Below, piece by piece: positions 30,817 to 38,714 of a stretch of 47,887 nucleotides of DNA. The first letter of the stretch is position 1. The number at the start of each line of letters is the position of its first letter. The stretch is from a virus. The position numbers and the translations under genes are program-made. The stretch is taken from positions 1 through 47,887 of IMG/VR virus record IMGVR_UViG_3300029286_000066. The stretch is one strand, 5' to 3'. The notes under the pieces are model-generated. The model worked only from the letters and a program-made list of their open reading frames with translations. It was not told where the DNA came from and made no database searches.

Positions 30817-31707
30817 TTACAGCTTCAAATCTCTCCGCAAAGCCCGAACATCAGCATCAGACATATCATCCGGGTCACCTGATGATAATTCTAAAACTTC
30901 AACAGAAGGAACAATAGCGGCAAGATCATGAGCAAGCTTGTAAGCCATTTCCGAGGCATCTGCATCATAAAGAACAAATGCTTTTTTAAGACCACGTAAT
31001 AATTGCAGTTGGGAATGGGTATATTGTTTTCCGAATGTACAAACAGCACCGTCACCAATACGCCAAACATCAAGAATACCTTCTACAATAACAGCTTTGT
31101 TCTGGATAACTGTGTCTAAATTGTATAAACAAGATTTTACATCTTTAATGGATGTTTCTGGAGCAGAGTTTTTATAGGAAATAGCAGCTTTCTTAGTAAA
31201 ATCTCTACCAACAAAAGACATGATCCTGTTATTTATGACAATAGGGATGATAATTCGATGTTTGTAATCTCCGATAGGACCGGTTACTGAAAGATCATAC
31301 TGCTTAATTACTTTTTCCGGATCATATCGTCTGCTTTCTAAGAAAGATAAAGCAGTTTCTGGGAACGTTTTTGTTGTTCCTATTGGGAATTTTACTTTTG
31401 AGGAATATTCTTTTTCTCTCGGAGTATAAGCACCTCCTTGGAAATCTTCAATTACTCGGAAGACTTCTTTGTTAGAAGTCGTTCCGTCTATTGTTTGAAT
31501 GAGTTTCCAAAGATTACCTGTTTCTCCGCAAAGATAACAGTTAAAGGTTTTTGATTTAAGATTTATCCCCAGGTGATTGCTCCTATCAAGACAGAATTGG
31601 CAATTTATTCCCACCCATCCTTGACTTACGTTTTTTCCCGATGAATAATATCTGACATTTCTACTTTGAAGATACGAGAGAACATCGAAGGTTTCTGATT
31701 TGATCAT
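30817..31707 (-). CDS. DNA primase (CHC2 zinc ribbon + TOPRIM)
   Basis: CQFCLDRSNH (about 36-45), then FNCYLCGETG (about 54-63), make the N-terminal zinc-binding domain. A TOPRIM domain follows: VIVEGILDVWR (about 206-216) with the catalytic Glu, and LYDADASE (about 249-256) with the metal-binding Asp pair. 296 residues is shorter than DnaG because the helicase-interaction domain is absent or reduced; T7-type primase-helicase fusion is also absent. It would synthesise RNA primers with the DnaB-like helicase. Confidence 0.88.
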   Translation of the reverse strand: MIKSETFDVLSYLQSRNVRYYSSGKNVSQGWVGINCQFCLDRSNHLGINLKSKTFNCYLCGETGNLWKLIQTIDGTTSNKEVFRVIEDFQGGAYTPREKEYSSKVKFPIGTTKTFPETALSFLESRRYDPEKVIKQYDLSVTGPIGDYKHRIIIPIVINNRIMSFVGRDFTKKAAISYKNSAPETSIKDVKSCLYNLDTVIQNKAVIVEGILDVWRIGDGAVCTFGKQYTHSQLQLLRGLKKAFVLYDADASEMAYKLAHDLAAIVPSVEVLELSSGDPDDMSDADVRALRRDLKL

Positions 31708-31724
31708 GGAAAACCTTTCTTAAC

Positions 31725-31772
31725 TAAAAATGAACAGAGAGTGAGGGGAGGGAAAGTCCCCGCTCTCTGTTC
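31725..31772 (-). terminator. Rho-independent terminator after the ligase gene
   Basis: A 10-bp stem GAACAGAGAG (31763-31772 on minus) with CTCTCTGTTC (31732-31741), extended inside by GGGG...CCCC, is followed by ATTTTTAG on the minus strand. It lies 47 nt after the ligase stop and just before the primase start, so it separates the ligase/helicase group from the primase group. The short T-run suggests partial termination. Confidence 0.7.
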
Positions 31773-31818
31773 ACCGACAAGAGGAAATGGAGGTAATCAA
31801 AACCTCTCGTCTAAGGGT

Positions 31819-32748
31819 CTACAAATCCCAACTATCTCGAATCCTAATAACTTTAGGCATTCTGGGAGCTTCTATACTACCATATTTTTGGTATTTGATT
31901 GTGGCTATTTTGCCAATGAAACTTTCTCTGTTGTCCCAAATCTCCTGTTTTTGTTTATCATTAAAACCTCGTCCAGCAGAAGCTTTGGATGGTTTATTCC
32001 ATCTAACAGATTGAAGCACAAACATTCCGAGAGTTCCTTTCGGATGACGATTTGCTTGGTGAGATGAACGGTGACTTAAACCTCGTGAATCAGTTATTTT
32101 CTCATTGAGGTTAGCCATTTGCTCTTCAAGACCAATAATTTCAGCATCACATTCCTCAAAAGGTTTTCGTTTGAAAATATTCATTTCTCGGAGAGTGCAT
32201 CTTCCTTCTTTGTATCTACCGTTAAGAGAACGAATCATGGCTCCCTCATATCCTTTATCAACCATCTCTTGTTCAAAAGAGATTACTTCATCAGAAGTGT
32301 GAAGGAGTCTTTGTTCTAACACTACAAGTCGGGTATTAGGGGAAATACGTTCACTGTATAGTGAGTGATAGGAATCCAACCATCTGTCTTTATAAGATAA
32401 ATCCCCCATTTTCCATAAATCAAAAGCAAATAATGTGAAGTCAGGCTCTCCATCAAATCTACGAATTGGACCTGATGTGCGGTGAAAAACGTCATCCTCT
32501 TCATTTTCTTTATAAGGTTTGCCTACAACAATCTCTCCATCAAATCCGTGATATATAGGGTTTCTAAGTGTTTCTGCAACAAAACGATTTGAAAAAGGTT
32601 TCATTGATGAAGTAAGTCCTCCGTCATCACCAACAATACATCTGAAACCATCAAGTTTAGGACTTCCTACTAAAGGAAAGAGCAATGTTTTAAGTTCTGA
32701 ATCTAAAATAGGATCAGTTGGTGCTTTCATTACACGCCTTATGGACAT
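31819..32748 (-). CDS. ATP-dependent DNA ligase
   Basis: KLDGFR (about 31-36) is the nucleotidyltransferase motif I with the AMP-accepting Lys. Motif III-like DFTLFAFDLW, motif IV YEGAMIRS and motif V-like NIFKRKPFEE follow, then a C-terminal OB-like segment ending in RIRDSW. 309 residues is short, as for small phage ligases. It seals nicks on the lagging strand. The neighbouring fragments upstream (32739-33111) look decayed. Confidence 0.85.
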   Translation of the reverse strand: MSIRRVMKAPTDPILDSELKTLLFPLVGSPKLDGFRCIVGDDGGLTSSMKPFSNRFVAETLRNPIYHGFDGEIVVGKPYKENEEDDVFHRTSGPIRRFDGEPDFTLFAFDLWKMGDLSYKDRWLDSYHSLYSERISPNTRLVVLEQRLLHTSDEVISFEQEMVDKGYEGAMIRSLNGRYKEGRCTLREMNIFKRKPFEECDAEIIGLEEQMANLNEKITDSRGLSHRSSHQANRHPKGTLGMFVLQSVRWNKPSKASAGRGFNDKQKQEIWDNRESFIGKIATIKYQKYGSIEAPRMPKVIRIRDSWDL

Positions 32749-32881
32749 GGTATCTCCTTTATATCTAAATGATCTACTTTCATTTGTGCCAGTTCTTCTT
32801 CCAGTTCTCGCACCCTCTTCTTGAGGGCACTGATCTCTGCGTCTTTTGCCCTACCACCTGATCATATGTTACGAGTGCCAT
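32739..32881 (-). pseudogene. Frameshifted small coiled-coil gene
   Basis: From ATG 32881 (MALVTYDQV) behind AAAGGAAAAT the frame soon reads poorly. From about 32845 onward the -1 frame encodes a convincing coiled coil (KDAEISALKKRVRELEEE), ending by overlap with the ligase start. A 1-nt change in the GTAGGGCAAAAG stretch is the simplest explanation. No slippery heptamer in the right phase was found, so programmed frameshifting is less likely. Confidence 0.5.
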
Positions 32882-33111
32882 ATTTTCCTTTCATATCCAA
32901 TTATTGTCGAGGTGCAGGCAAAATCTCTCACCCCAATGATCAAGTAAAAAGGATGAGACTGGTCAAAGAAGTCCACCATAATTAGTTCCTTTTTTGTAGT
33001 AGTTTTTCTAAGACCTCGACCAATACTCTGAAGAGTTGAAATTTCTGAAGTGTGTTTCAGCATGGTACATGTTTCCATGTTTTGCCTTCTTTTATGTTGA
33101 AAATTGTGCAT
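32869..33111 (-). pseudogene. Decayed duplicate of the helicase C-terminus
   Basis: This 80-residue frame contains EISTLQSIGRGLRKTTTKKE and VDFFDQSHPF, matching the C-terminal end of the adjacent helicase (EIMTLQSIGRGTRTTLTKKE, HDFFDQSHPF). After a run of Ts the frame breaks, but the other frame continues the homology (DHWGERFCLHLDNNWI, stop 32891) against the helicase's DHFGERFLIYLDNGWI. It is a partial tandem duplication with a 1-nt insertion. The helicase itself is intact. Confidence 0.72.
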
Positions 33112-33131
33112 CTATTCACCCCAATTGTTTT

Positions 33132-34511
33132 TCATATCCATCCGTTATCTAAATAAATTAGAAACCTTTCTCCAAAGTGATCCAACAAGAACGGATGTGA
33201 TTGATCGAAAAAATCATGGATAATAACTTCTTTCTTTGTGAGAGTGGTTCTGGTACCTCGACCAATACTTTGAAGAGTCATAATTTCTGACTTGCCTCCG
33301 GCAGCATTGATTACTACATTTAATTCAGGTATTGATATGCCCTCCCGCCATGTAGCTGTGGCAATGACACTTCGAATATGTCCTTCATTAAGAGCTTGTT
33401 TAGCAAGAAGTCGGTTTTCTGATTCTGTTGCTCCTTGCACAAAGACAGTATCAAGACCACAATGACGACACATAGACATAAGAAGTTCACCATGAGCAAT
33501 GTGATTTACCATAACTAAGCAACCCATATTTTTCTTGGTGTATTCTTTTATCAAATCCACAATCATTTTATTCCGATCAAGTCTTCGGACAATCCCTTGT
33601 TCATAAACATCAGGATATTTTCTCAAATCTCGGATGCGCTGAAGTTTCGGGACTTTCATGATCTTGATCTTGATTTCTGCCATGAATCCCTGTTCCATGC
33701 CTTCATTGATTGAAAATTCTCCGATAAGAGGGCCTATGAGTGCCTCCATAGCTAACTTAGCCTCGGCATCGGTGGGCAAAGTAGCTGTTAGACCAATTCT
33801 TATCGGAGCAAAGACTTTGTGAAGTATCTCGGCATATTCTCCCCTTAAAGTGCTGAGGTGGTGGCTTTCATCAGTTATTACAATATCATAGGAGGTTCCA
33901 AGATCATCAGCTAAATCTTTGAATGATTGTCTTGTAGCCACAGTCAAGAATCTGCTATCTTCTTTTCTACCATCCCCGATTATACCAACAGCTTTCTTAC
34001 CAAAGAATTTCTCAGCCTCATTAGTCGTTTGATAAAGTAAATCTTTCGTATGACACAACCACAAAACTTGGTCAACATCTTCTATAGAAGCGATAAGAGA
34101 AAGTCCTAAGAAGGTTTTTCCAGTTCCTGTTGGAGCTTTAAGGATTCCTCTTTCTGCGATAAGCACCTTGTTAATCAAATCCTGCTGAAATGGCCGAAGC
34201 TCTAATCCTTTCGGAAGAATTACTTCTTTTTTGGGAATTAAGAATTTCTCAGGAGGTGTGTAATCCACAGAAACTTTCTGCCGAGCAGCTTCTTGAAGAA
34301 CCCGAGGAATCAAACCCGTAAAGAAAATGTGACCTTTAGCAGTTCTGCTAATGATCGTAGATTTAACACCCTCCATTCTGGTTTTCTTAAATGCCCCCTG
34401 TCTATACCAGACTGTCGGAAAAGATAAGGAATTTCTGACAAGTTCAGACAGAGCAGGGGACATTATAGATTCGATCGGATCTAAAAATCGCATCCAGTAT
34501 TCAGGTTTCAT
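33132..34511 (-). CDS. UvsW-like superfamily 2 helicase
   Basis: 459 residues: an N-terminal DNA-binding region (1-110), then a helicase core with a Q-like motif (LRPFQQDLI), Walker A APTGTGKT, DEAH-variant TDESHHLS, GLTATLPT (motif III), VATATWREGISIPELNVVI (motif V) and QSIGRGTRT (motif VI). UvsW-type helicases resolve branched DNA during recombination-dependent replication. A degraded copy of its C-terminus lies next downstream. Confidence 0.87.
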   Translation of the reverse strand: MKPEYWMRFLDPIESIMSPALSELVRNSLSFPTVWYRQGAFKKTRMEGVKSTIISRTAKGHIFFTGLIPRVLQEAARQKVSVDYTPPEKFLIPKKEVILPKGLELRPFQQDLINKVLIAERGILKAPTGTGKTFLGLSLIASIEDVDQVLWLCHTKDLLYQTTNEAEKFFGKKAVGIIGDGRKEDSRFLTVATRQSFKDLADDLGTSYDIVITDESHHLSTLRGEYAEILHKVFAPIRIGLTATLPTDAEAKLAMEALIGPLIGEFSINEGMEQGFMAEIKIKIMKVPKLQRIRDLRKYPDVYEQGIVRRLDRNKMIVDLIKEYTKKNMGCLVMVNHIAHGELLMSMCRHCGLDTVFVQGATESENRLLAKQALNEGHIRSVIATATWREGISIPELNVVINAAGGKSEIMTLQSIGRGTRTTLTKKEVIIHDFFDQSHPFLLDHFGERFLIYLDNGWI

Positions 34512-34546
34512 TTTGCAACCTCTGATTGAGTTCTTTTATCACTTTC

Positions 34547-34594
34547 ATCATAACATACTTTTCAGAAATATCAGAAAGATTTTTAGGATGTCAA
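34547..34594 (-). promoter_or_regulatory. Candidate promoter(s) before helicase gene
   Basis: TTGACA at 34594-34589 has GATATT 16 nt downstream (4 of 6 at -10). Farther down, TGTTATGAT (34555-34547) is an extended -10. Either could drive the helicase gene at 34511. The TTGACA lies in the end of the upstream gene. Not decisive. Confidence 0.4.
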
Positions 34595-34915
34595 GCAAGT
34601 AGTCATTTTCCTTGTGACTTTTGCTGTTTTTCGTTCATTCCATCCTAGTCTTTCTTTCATAACTTTAAGAAGTTCTCCTTTCTTTACTTTCCCGTTTGCT
34701 GTAAACATTTCTTCTGGAAGATTAAGAATGATTTCCGCAACAGTTCTACACTCTTGAGGCATCTTCCAGAACTTATCTTTTTCAATCAACAATGATTCTG
34801 GGGTGTCTACCATTTGCAATAAAGTTTCATTGTTTTGTAATACGATATTAGAAACGTCAAGATACTGCCCCCAATGAATTTCCGCAGCTCGTTCTACGAT
34901 GTCCACTTGCTTCAT
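34583..34915 (-). CDS. Hypothetical protein (110 aa)
   Basis: A mixed acidic protein with helical segments (QVDIVERAAEIHWGQYL, TVAEIILNLPEEMF) and a basic C-terminal half (KVKKGELLKVMKERLGWNER), which looks like a small DNA-binding or structural domain. It overlaps the previous gene by 4 nt. No family recognised. Confidence 0.6.
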   Translation of the reverse strand: MKQVDIVERAAEIHWGQYLDVSNIVLQNNETLLQMVDTPESLLIEKDKFWKMPQECRTVAEIILNLPEEMFTANGKVKKGELLKVMKERLGWNERKTAKVTRKMTTCLTS

Positions 34916-35223
34916 ACAGATTGCCTCCGAATGATTGTAGGTTTTTCTCTTTTGACTTGTCTACCGATAAATCGTTTAATGTCCCAGATAATAGATTTCT
35001 GCCTGCATCTTGAACAAGTAGGATCATCTTTATCTTGCCTTGCTAGGCAGATCGGGACGCTTAATTGACATTCATTTTTGGCACAATAAAAGATGTCGGC
35101 AAGACTGAAACGGTCACAGATTTTATCCGTTCCGTTCATCATTTTAAGTGCTATCACACAAAATCTGGTACCGTTAGTTCTTATTGAGGAACATTGATAA
35201 GTGGTACAATATTTGCATTGCAT
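34912..35223 (-). CDS. Cysteine-rich zinc protein (103 aa)
   Basis: Starts MQCKYCTTYQC, then RFCVIAL, CDRF, FYCAKNEC, ICLARQ and CSRCRQ; at least five Cys pairs suggest several Zn sites. The C-terminal RQVKREKPTIIRRQS is basic. The overall look is of an RNA- or DNA-binding early protein. It overlaps the upstream gene by 1 nt. No function assigned. Confidence 0.6.
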   Translation of the reverse strand: MQCKYCTTYQCSSIRTNGTRFCVIALKMMNGTDKICDRFSLADIFYCAKNECQLSVPICLARQDKDDPTCSRCRQKSIIWDIKRFIGRQVKREKPTIIRRQSV

Positions 35224-35459
35224 TATCCAGTCCTTTCTGAATTAGCTCTTTCTTTGGATTCTTCTTCTTCCACAAGTTTGATGATTGCCATTCTTGCAAA
35301 AACATTTCTTGAACAGGACAATCGTTTTGCTTGCCGCTGCACTCTTACCGCTATTGCATAAGGTAAACGGACATAGGAAATTAAATCTTTTCCTTCTTCA
35401 ATGAATTCATCTCCGGCAATAGTTGTTTTAAAATCTCTCAGTGGACCAGTCGTCTGCAT
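35223..35459 (-). CDS. Ribbon-helix-helix-like protein (78 aa)
   Basis: LISYVRLPYAIAVRVQRQAK (about 27-46) gives a strand with alternating polar/hydrophobic residues, then an Arg/Lys-rich helix and CSRNVFARMAIIKLVEEEE. This matches RHH (CopG/Arc) regulators. It could repress the nearby promoter at 35929-35957. Inference from fold only. Confidence 0.55.
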   Translation of the reverse strand: MQTTGPLRDFKTTIAGDEFIEEGKDLISYVRLPYAIAVRVQRQAKRLSCSRNVFARMAIIKLVEEEESKERANSERTG

Positions 35460-35461
35460 TT

Positions 35462-35899
35462 TTACCTCCTTATTGTTAATTTGGGTTTACTCGGATTATC
35501 TTCCAAGTCGCCAACGGGCGCACACATGTACTTGCGTAATATCTGAACCGACTCACCTTCTATGGCATAATCAATGGCATATTCTACATAGAAGTTAGGT
35601 TTTGCTTTCAAGATTTGCTCCGCAACATGGATAATTATTTCTAAAGACCTTCCCGATGTTTCCAAGGCTTTGACCAACACTTTAGAAATGTTTTCCTTTT
35701 CATGGTGAACGGATTCATCATCGTATTGCCGGTTATTTGTAGCCCTAAGGAGACGGTTGATTTCTTCCTCATAAAGGATTTCTCCTGAATTCTGGAGTTG
35801 CCTAACCATCCTTTTTATGACCGTAGGTCTAGGTTTTACAGTTATTTTTGGTTTAAGGACCTCCTCTTCGTCGTCATCAAAAAGCGATAGGGTTTTCAA
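35462..35899 (-). CDS. Hypothetical protein (145 aa)
   Basis: An acidic N-terminus (SLFDDDEEEVLKPKI) is followed by a basic region (TVIKRMVRQLQ), helical repeats (ISKVLVKALETSGRSLEIIIHVAEQ) and a basic end (KPKLTIRR). It starts behind AGGTGATTCC. First gene after the strong promoter at 35929-35957. No family recognised. Confidence 0.6.
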   Translation of the reverse strand: MKTLSLFDDDEEEVLKPKITVKPRPTVIKRMVRQLQNSGEILYEEEINRLLRATNNRQYDDESVHHEKENISKVLVKALETSGRSLEIIIHVAEQILKAKPNFYVEYAIDYAIEGESVQILRKYMCAPVGDLEDNPSKPKLTIRR

Positions 35900-35928
35900 T
35901 TTTTGGAATCACCTCACTTTCACTGGTT

Positions 35929-35957
35929 AATATAACAATTTCTTGATTGTTTGTCAA
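35929..35957 (-). promoter_or_regulatory. Strong sigma70-type promoter
   Basis: TTGACA (35957-35952), a 17-nt spacer and TATATT (35934-35929) match the consensus at 11 of 12 positions. The leader to the start at 35899 is about 23 nt. It marks the border between the ribozyme-punctuated accessory operon (above 36 kb) and the helicase/ligase group. Confidence 0.82.
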
Positions 35958-35977
35958 GTTTTTGTTTTGGTTACTTT

Positions 35978-36205
35978 TTAGTATTCCGAGTAAGGATCAG
36001 GAACATCAACATCTATTTCCGCTTTCTTGTAAAAACGACAACCGTTACCTTTGTCAATTTCTTCAATATCCTCTTCGGTAATTTCTGCTCCTTCTACTTC
36101 ATCAATGACACATTCAGACCAGTATTCGGTAGCAGTGGTTGAACCATAAGGATGTCTTTGTGACATTTCCTTTAAATATACGCATCCAGCACATTTATCC
36201 GGCAT
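35978..36205 (-). CDS. Small acidic protein with cysteines (75 aa)
   Basis: MPDKCAGCVYLK (a CxxC) and later CVIDEVEG and GCRFYKK give four Cys. The middle is acidic (AEITEEDIEEIDKGNG), and the end is VDVPDPYSEY. It looks like a small zinc protein of the early type. It overlaps the upstream gene by 11 nt. Confidence 0.6.
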   Translation of the reverse strand: MPDKCAGCVYLKEMSQRHPYGSTTATEYWSECVIDEVEGAEITEEDIEEIDKGNGCRFYKKAEIDVDVPDPYSEY

Positions 36206-36536
36206 TTTCTTCTCCTTTCAAAAGACATGTTGAATAAAAATCAGGTTCTTTTTCTTCCAGATAACGATTGAAGAAAACCATAATTTCACAGGTTGTAGAA
36301 AATAAGGCGTCTTTACCAGCTTCTTCAAAAGTTTTTATTTGATCTTTGGTCAACATCAATTCAAGATCACCATCATTGTATTCAAAAATGATTCGGTAGT
36401 CATCATTGAAAGAAGCCATGTAAATACCTAATTCACAATCACCACTGAGGTCTTCAATTCGGCACCATCCGTGACAATTGTAAACATGATCTACCATTCT
36501 TTCCCATCCAGGATCATTTGGTGCAGTCAGTTTCAT
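36195..36536 (-). CDS. Hypothetical acidic protein (113 aa)
   Basis: Compact alpha/beta sequence with CHGWCRIEDLSGDCELGIYM (three Cys), then DYRIIFEYNDGDLELMLT and CEIMVFFNRYLEE. No family recognised. It overlaps its upstream neighbour by 1 nt, suggesting coupling. Confidence 0.6.
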   Translation of the reverse strand: MKLTAPNDPGWERMVDHVYNCHGWCRIEDLSGDCELGIYMASFNDDYRIIFEYNDGDLELMLTKDQIKTFEEAGKDALFSTTCEIMVFFNRYLEEKEPDFYSTCLLKGEENAG

Positions 36537-36739
36537 TATATTACCCTCTTCATATTGTGCCCGTCGATTTTCTTAGCCCAGTAAATCATGTCTTCCATTT
36601 TAGCAAATGCCTCTTCTTCAGTGACACCTCCCATGAAACCCGAGCAACCATTTCCTTCGTAATTGTATCCGAAATCATCTTGGTAAAGTGCATACCAATG
36701 TTTCTTTCCTCTACTTTCCCATCGAGCGATTGTTTTCAT
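36536..36739 (-). CDS. Hypothetical protein (67 aa)
   Basis: MKTIARWESRGKKHWYALYQ, then GNGCSGFMGGVTEEEAFAKM and a basic tail. The WESRGKKHW/YALYQDDFGY segment reads as beta hairpins. It lies 8 nt after the DnaJ-like zinc gene's stop. No family recognised. Confidence 0.6.
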   Translation of the reverse strand: MKTIARWESRGKKHWYALYQDDFGYNYEGNGCSGFMGGVTEEEAFAKMEDMIYWAKKIDGHNMKRVI

Positions 36740-36747
36740 TTTTTACC

Positions 36748-36960
36748 TCAATATAGTTTAGAATCTCCGAGTCTTTTCCACAAAGCTCTGGTCCATCCAG
36801 TATTATGAATAGACATCCACAGTTCACCTTTCCCTTCACAGAGATCACAATGACTTTCTTTATCTCTGGGGAAAACAGCACCAAATCCTTTGCATCTTGG
36901 GCATTGTGCTTTTTTGGCGTTTTCCACAGTTACTTTAGATTTATTAAATACCTGACTCAT
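36748..36960 (-). CDS. DnaJ-type zinc-finger protein (70 aa)
   Basis: CPRCKGFGAV and CDLCEGKGEL are two CxxCxGxG motifs as in the DnaJ cysteine-rich domain. The start at 36960 (MSQVFNKSKV) follows AAAGGAGAGAG; a longer reading would pass through the ribozyme. This small protein probably binds Zn and a partner. First gene downstream of twister element 1. Confidence 0.65.
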   Translation of the reverse strand: MSQVFNKSKVTVENAKKAQCPRCKGFGAVFPRDKESHCDLCEGKGELWMSIHNTGWTRALWKRLGDSKLY

Positions 36961-36973
36961 ACTCTCTCCTTTC

Positions 36974-37035
36974 TTTATTAGCAAGACTTGGGACTTGCTT
37001 GTAGCATTACACCGTCTTTCGACGGTGCCCTCTGC
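36974..37035 (-). ncRNA. Twister ribozyme 1
   Basis: GCAGAGGGC, the P1 hairpin ACCGTC-GAAA-GACGGT, GTAATGC, and the P4 hairpin AGCAAG-TCCCAAGT-CTTGCT, then AATAAA. GCA pairs with TGC (P2) and GGG with CCC in the P4 loop (pseudoknot). These features match the twister class, permuted so P1 is closed by a GAAA loop. Predicted cleavage between U 37009 and A 37008. The first G is the last base of the TAG stop of 37035-37208. Confidence 0.88.
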
Positions 37036-37208
37036 TATGGAAGTTTTGGTTCGTCTTTCATCAGTTCTTTCCAATAAGCATAAACAAAATCGTAATTTTT
37101 GGATAAGAACCACTCATTGTCTTTTTTTACCACATCAAGATTTTTGAAATCATAAATATGGTAATTTCCTGATGATCCTTGTCTTATTTCATATCTGTCC
37201 TTTGCCAT
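37035..37208 (-). CDS. Hypothetical protein (57 aa)
   Basis: MAKDRYEIRQGSSGNYHIYD, then a lysine-rich segment (NLDVVKKDNEWF) and FVYAYWKELMKDEPK. The start at 37208 has TAAGGAGGTGAAA upstream. The stop codon is part of twister 1. No family recognised. Confidence 0.62.
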   Translation of the reverse strand: MAKDRYEIRQGSSGNYHIYDFKNLDVVKKDNEWFLSKNYDFVYAYWKELMKDEPKLP

Positions 37209-37218
37209 TTTCACCTCC

Positions 37219-37275
37219 TTACATTATGTATTTCACACACCACCAAATTACTACCAGTATTATTAAGTTTTTCAT
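37219..37275 (-). CDS. Micro-membrane protein (18 aa)
   Basis: MKNLIILVVIWWCVKYIM is a nearly pure hydrophobic span with two Lys. GGAGGTGA directly precedes the ATG, which overlaps the RadC stop (ATGA), and the next gene's GGAGG starts right after its TAA. The tight fit on both sides supports translation. Function unknown, perhaps a membrane toxin or anchor. Confidence 0.5.
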   Translation of the reverse strand: MKNLIILVVIWWCVKYIM

Positions 37276-37727
37276 TCACCTCCGTTAAAATATAATCCCC
37301 TCCTCTCTAAAGGAAAATAGTTGGTTCCTCCGATTATGACATGATCGTGAACCAATATATCTAAAGTTTTGCAAACATCTTTGATGGTATTGGTTATTCT
37401 TATATCAGAATCAGAAGGTTTGATACAACCTGACGGATGATTGTGCACCATAATTATGGCACAAGCACCTGACAAAATGGCATGTTTGACTACTTCTCTT
37501 GGAAACACAACCGCTTGATTAACCGTTCCCGTTATTACTTGCATACAGGTTAATTTGTTTTGGGCATCAAGATACAGGATCAGCATTTTCTCAATATCCG
37601 AATCTTGTAATTTCCGAACGAAGGAAAGAAGTTCATTGGTGCATGTGATAGTTTCTCCGTTGTAAGGAAAATCCTTTTCTTTGACTCGTTCCGTTTTCAA
37701 ACTGTGGGCATACTGTGGATTTTTCAT
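37272..37727 (-). CDS. radC: RadC-like JAB domain protein
   Basis: The JAMM metal motif is HNHPSGCIKPSDSD (about 98-111) with an upstream Glu in FPREVVKHA. LDILVHDHVIIGG also matches the RadC family. 151 residues contain the JAB domain only, lacking the N-terminal HhH of full RadC. Phage and plasmid RadC proteins are frequent beside mobile genes; their activity is not known. It follows twister 2. Confidence 0.85.
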   Translation of the reverse strand: MKNPQYAHSLKTERVKEKDFPYNGETITCTNELLSFVRKLQDSDIEKMLILYLDAQNKLTCMQVITGTVNQAVVFPREVVKHAILSGACAIIMVHNHPSGCIKPSDSDIRITNTIKDVCKTLDILVHDHVIIGGTNYFPLERRGLYFNGGE

Positions 37728-37743
37728 CTCTCTTTCTCCTTTT

Positions 37744-37807
37744 CTATTTCACCGACTTGGGACGGTGATTGTGCATTACTACGGCATTTCTGCCGCAGCC
37801 CTCTGAG
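37744..37807 (-). ncRNA. Twister ribozyme 2
   Basis: TCAGAGGGC, P1 CTGCGGCA-GAAA-TGCCGTAG, TAATGC, and P4 CACCG-TCCCAAGT-CGGTG, then AAATAG. The pseudoknot GGG/CCC is kept. One P2 pair is a T-C mismatch (TCA versus TGC). Predicted cleavage between 37778 and 37777. It begins right after the TAA of 37808-37978. Confidence 0.82.
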
Positions 37808-37978
37808 TTATTCTACTTTTGTTAACCATTTTTCTGACACAAAAGACATATCTTCACCACATTCTTTACAGATAGGGATTCCTGAGCAAGCAATGTCGGA
37901 GTAGGTCACATTCTTTTGTGCAGGAACGTCACGACCTTCTTCAATACAAGCGGGACATAACCATTCTGAAACACTCAT
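37808..37978 (-). CDS. Small zinc-ribbon protein (56 aa)
   Basis: WLCPACIEEG (about 6-15), then ICKECGEDM (about 37-45), make two CxxC knuckles. A basic-to-acidic linker follows, ending VSEKWLTKVE. It starts 5 nt after the 37984 gene's stop. Function unknown. Confidence 0.65.
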   Translation of the reverse strand: MSVSEWLCPACIEEGRDVPAQKNVTYSDIACSGIPICKECGEDMSFVSEKWLTKVE

Positions 37979-37983
37979 TCCTT

Positions 37984-38562
37984 TCACTCTTTCACCTCCA
38001 ACAAGAAGATTTTTGACTTAGTGGAACAATCTTCATAGAAATCAGGTGGGAAAGAATAACCGATAAAATCACCTTTAGAATCAGCATCGACTTGACCAGG
38101 GTAGCAAGGACTGCATAAAGCACCTTTAAGAACCCATCTTGATCTTACTACCTGAGAATAGATTTCTCCGACCATAACAGAACATTCTGCCTCTTCGTCA
38201 GGTGCATATCCATATTGCAGAGATTCAAACCAATGCCAAGCTTCCTCTTTGTCGGTGACTTTCTTGAACCCGATTAACCAATCAAGTGTGTCACATTGGT
38301 CAATTTCAGGATTGATTATTTCTTCCAGAAGATTAACAGCTTTGGCAAGATTGTCTAATCCAGCTTCATCATAGATGGATGAAGACAGGATCTCATTGAT
38401 CTTTTTCAACCGTTCTCCAACATAATCTTCAAGAGCGGATTCATACGCCAGATCAATACAATCATTAAGATCATCTAAAAGATAATCAACCTTATTATTC
38501 TGAAACACCCCTGTTGTTGGAACTTCTGAATCTACGGTTGCTCCATAGTGTGTTTTAATCAT
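37984..38562 (-). CDS. Hypothetical acidic protein (192 aa)
   Basis: Rich in D/E with long helices (DYLLDDLNDCIDLAYE, LERIKKINEILSS-like) and several cysteines toward the end (ECSVMVGEIY, ALCSPCYPG, DCSTKSK). It overlaps the previous small gene by 4 nt. No family recognised. Confidence 0.6.
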   Translation of the reverse strand: MIKTHYGATVDSEVPTTGVFQNNKVDYLLDDLNDCIDLAYESALEDYVGERLKKINEILSSSIYDEAGLDNLAKAVNLLEEIINPEIDQCDTLDWLIGFKKVTDKEEAWHWFESLQYGYAPDEEAECSVMVGEIYSQVVRSRWVLKGALCSPCYPGQVDADSKGDFIGYSFPPDFYEDCSTKSKIFLLEVKE

Positions 38563-38696
38563 GACTTCACCTCCACAACATCAATGACTTCCACCCTATT
38601 GTGGTCAAGAACATCATCCCAATTCCAGTCTTTTGGATTAGAATGTTGCTGCAAATCCACATCGAATTCTAAAATTACACGGAATCTTTTTTTCAT
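38559..38696 (-). CDS. Small acidic protein (45 aa)
   Basis: MKKRFRVILEFDVDLQ, then NPKDWNWDDVLDHNRVEVID, reads as strand-turn-strand. GGAAAGAG precedes the ATG. The stop overlaps the next start (ATGA-type). It follows twister 3. No family recognised. Confidence 0.6.
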   Translation of the reverse strand: MKKRFRVILEFDVDLQQHSNPKDWNWDDVLDHNRVEVIDVVEVKS

Positions 38697-38714
38697 ACTC
38701 TCTTTCCTCCTATG

